Shown here: piece by piece, positions 46,509 through 47,256 of the stretch
Layout: each line of letters starts with the position of its first letter
How positions within the stretch are numbered: position 1 is the stretch's first letter
From: Bacillota bacterium
GTDB taxonomy: Bacteria; Bacillota; Clostridia; Oscillospirales; Oscillospiraceae
Direction of reading: 5' to 3'
Length of the DNA stretch: 47,256 nt
Assembly: GCA_030529825.1 (NCBI GenBank)
Contig: JAUMWD010000011.1
Coordinates: forward strand, 1-47,256
Position numbers and translations under genes: made by a program
Notes under the pieces: generated by a model
Databases searched by the model: none
The model's input: only the letters and a program-made list of their open reading frames with translations
Told to the model about the DNA's origin: nothing

Positions 46509-46537
46509 TTGTACTTTATTATATTCTATGCTATTAT
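46509..46537 (+). promoter_or_regulatory. Promoter of uppP
   Basis: TTGTAC (46509-46514), 17-base spacer, TATTAT (46532-46537). Confidence 0.7.
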
Positions 46538-46579
46538 TAAAAAATAAGGTTACATAACAACATAGAAAGGACTGTTTAA

Positions 46580-47256
46580 ATGTCCATAGGTAATGCAATT
46601 ATTCTGGGATTAACGCAGGGAATCGCTGAATTTCTCCCTATTTCAAGCTCGGGACATTTGTCAATTCTGGAAAACCTTTTTGGTTTGTCCAGCCTTGAAA
46701 GCAATATGTTTTTCGATGTGCTGCTGCATTTAGGTACGCTGATTGCCATTTGCTTCGTTTATTGGGAGGAAATCCTCAAAATGTTCAACGAGGTTATGGC
46801 GATGCTTCGCGGCGAGGCCGCTGTTACGGCAGACGGCAGACGCAAGCCCATGTATTCGGCTCGACTGTTCCTGCTCATCTGCGCTGCAACCGTTCCGCTT
46901 CTGCTTATTATCCCCATTAACGACTACATAGATTTGCTGAACGGTAAAACCCTGTTCGTGGGCGTAGCACTGATTCTCACCGGTTTTATGCTTTTCGTGG
47001 CGGATAAAATGACGCCGGGGGAAAAGACCGCAAAGAACAGCCTGTTCAAGGATGCACTTTTAATAGGCCTTTGCCAGTGTGTCGCAACGCTTCCGGGCAT
47101 TTCCCGTTCCGGCGCAACCATTACCGCAGGTATTGCCACAGGCCATCGCAGAGAGTTTGCGGTTAAGTTCTCTATGCTTATGAGTATTCCCGCGGTTCTC
47201 GGTGCTACAATACTTGAGTTCGTCAAGGCCTGCAAGGCCGGCATCGATGCTGCGCT
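46580..47256 (+). CDS. uppP: Undecaprenyl-diphosphatase UppP/BacA (partial, runs off window)
   Basis: Membrane phosphatase that recycles undecaprenyl pyrophosphate for cell-wall synthesis and gives bacitracin resistance. The first 225 residues are present. Signature motifs: LTQGIAEFLPISSSGHLSI at 12-30 (the E..PISSSGH box), and LPGISRSGATITAGIATG further on (catalytic Arg/Ser box). About six hydrophobic segments are visible. AAAGG lies nine bases before ATG. The gene continues beyond the window end; about 50 more residues are expected from the family length. Confidence 0.95.
   Translation, partial: MSIGNAIILGLTQGIAEFLPISSSGHLSILENLFGLSSLESNMFFDVLLHLGTLIAICFVYWEEILKMFNEVMAMLRGEAAVTADGRRKPMYSARLFLLICAATVPLLLIIPINDYIDLLNGKTLFVGVALILTGFMLFVADKMTPGEKTAKNSLFKDALLIGLCQCVATLPGISRSGATITAGIATGHRREFAVKFSMLMSIPAVLGATILEFVKACKAGIDAA

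Overview
The window reads as ordinary chromosome of an anaerobic, endospore-forming Firmicute of the class Clostridia. An Oscillospirales/Ruminococcaceae-type gut bacterium is my best guess, but that is inference from gene content. The evidence is spoIIE, spoIIP and a SleB-type cell-wall hydrolase (sporulation), a PerR plus 'reverse' rubrerythrin pair (anaerobe peroxide defence), a Phe T-box leader, a glycine riboswitch, IreB, TepA, many short lipoproteins, and near-balanced base composition. There is no CRISPR array, prophage, transposase or rRNA operon.

Layout. 0-7 kb: an acidic lipoprotein; spoIIE with a small coupled membrane protein; a copper-type P-ATPase; and a PadR regulator with a membrane partner behind a promoter carrying two operators. 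7-11 kb (minus strand): apbE-mpg-recG with touching ends. 11-19 kb: a five-SH3b NlpC/P60 hydrolase, perR-rubrerythrin, a CBS protein, spoIIP, a TSCPD protein, the SleB-like hydrolase, rsmG and a DUF1002 protein. 19-23.7 kb: a glycine-riboswitch-controlled AGCS symporter, azlCD, crcB, a secreted alpha/beta hydrolase, a DUF1508 protein and ireB. 23.8-27.9 kb: T-box-pheS-pheT on the minus strand. 28-35.3 kb: LolA-like lipoprotein-alr-mazF (the Bacillus ydcC-alr-ndoA order without the antitoxin), a hypothetical protein, pdp, two lipoproteins (one DUF4127), a PPOX flavoprotein and a peptide-deformylase-like protein. 35.3-37.6 kb: an AT-richer patch with two lipoproteins, a pair of 62-bp direct repeats and tRNA-Arg(CCG). 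37.7-47.3 kb: M20 peptidase-YfcC transporter, an SLH-domain surface protein, prfA, a Sua5/CoaE fusion, an M18 aminopeptidase, TepA, and the 5' part of uppP, which runs off the window.

The observations I rate highest are: (i) a lipoprotein gene flanked by 62-bp direct repeats next to tRNA-Arg; (ii) PheT with what looks like a second, Cys-rich copy of its N-terminal tRNA-binding domain; (iii) a single-chain fusion of threonylcarbamoyl-AMP synthase and dephospho-CoA kinase; (iv) a spoIIE promoter with the 21-bp spacer known from Spo0A-activated promoters, its -10 inside a perfect 32-bp palindrome; (v) an orphan MazF preceded by a hairpin; (vi) starts that use the extended Shine-Dalgarno GGTGAT directly behind terminators. 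I saw no clear new defence or biosynthetic system. Start codons were chosen by Shine-Dalgarno position and family length and often differ from the longest open frame.
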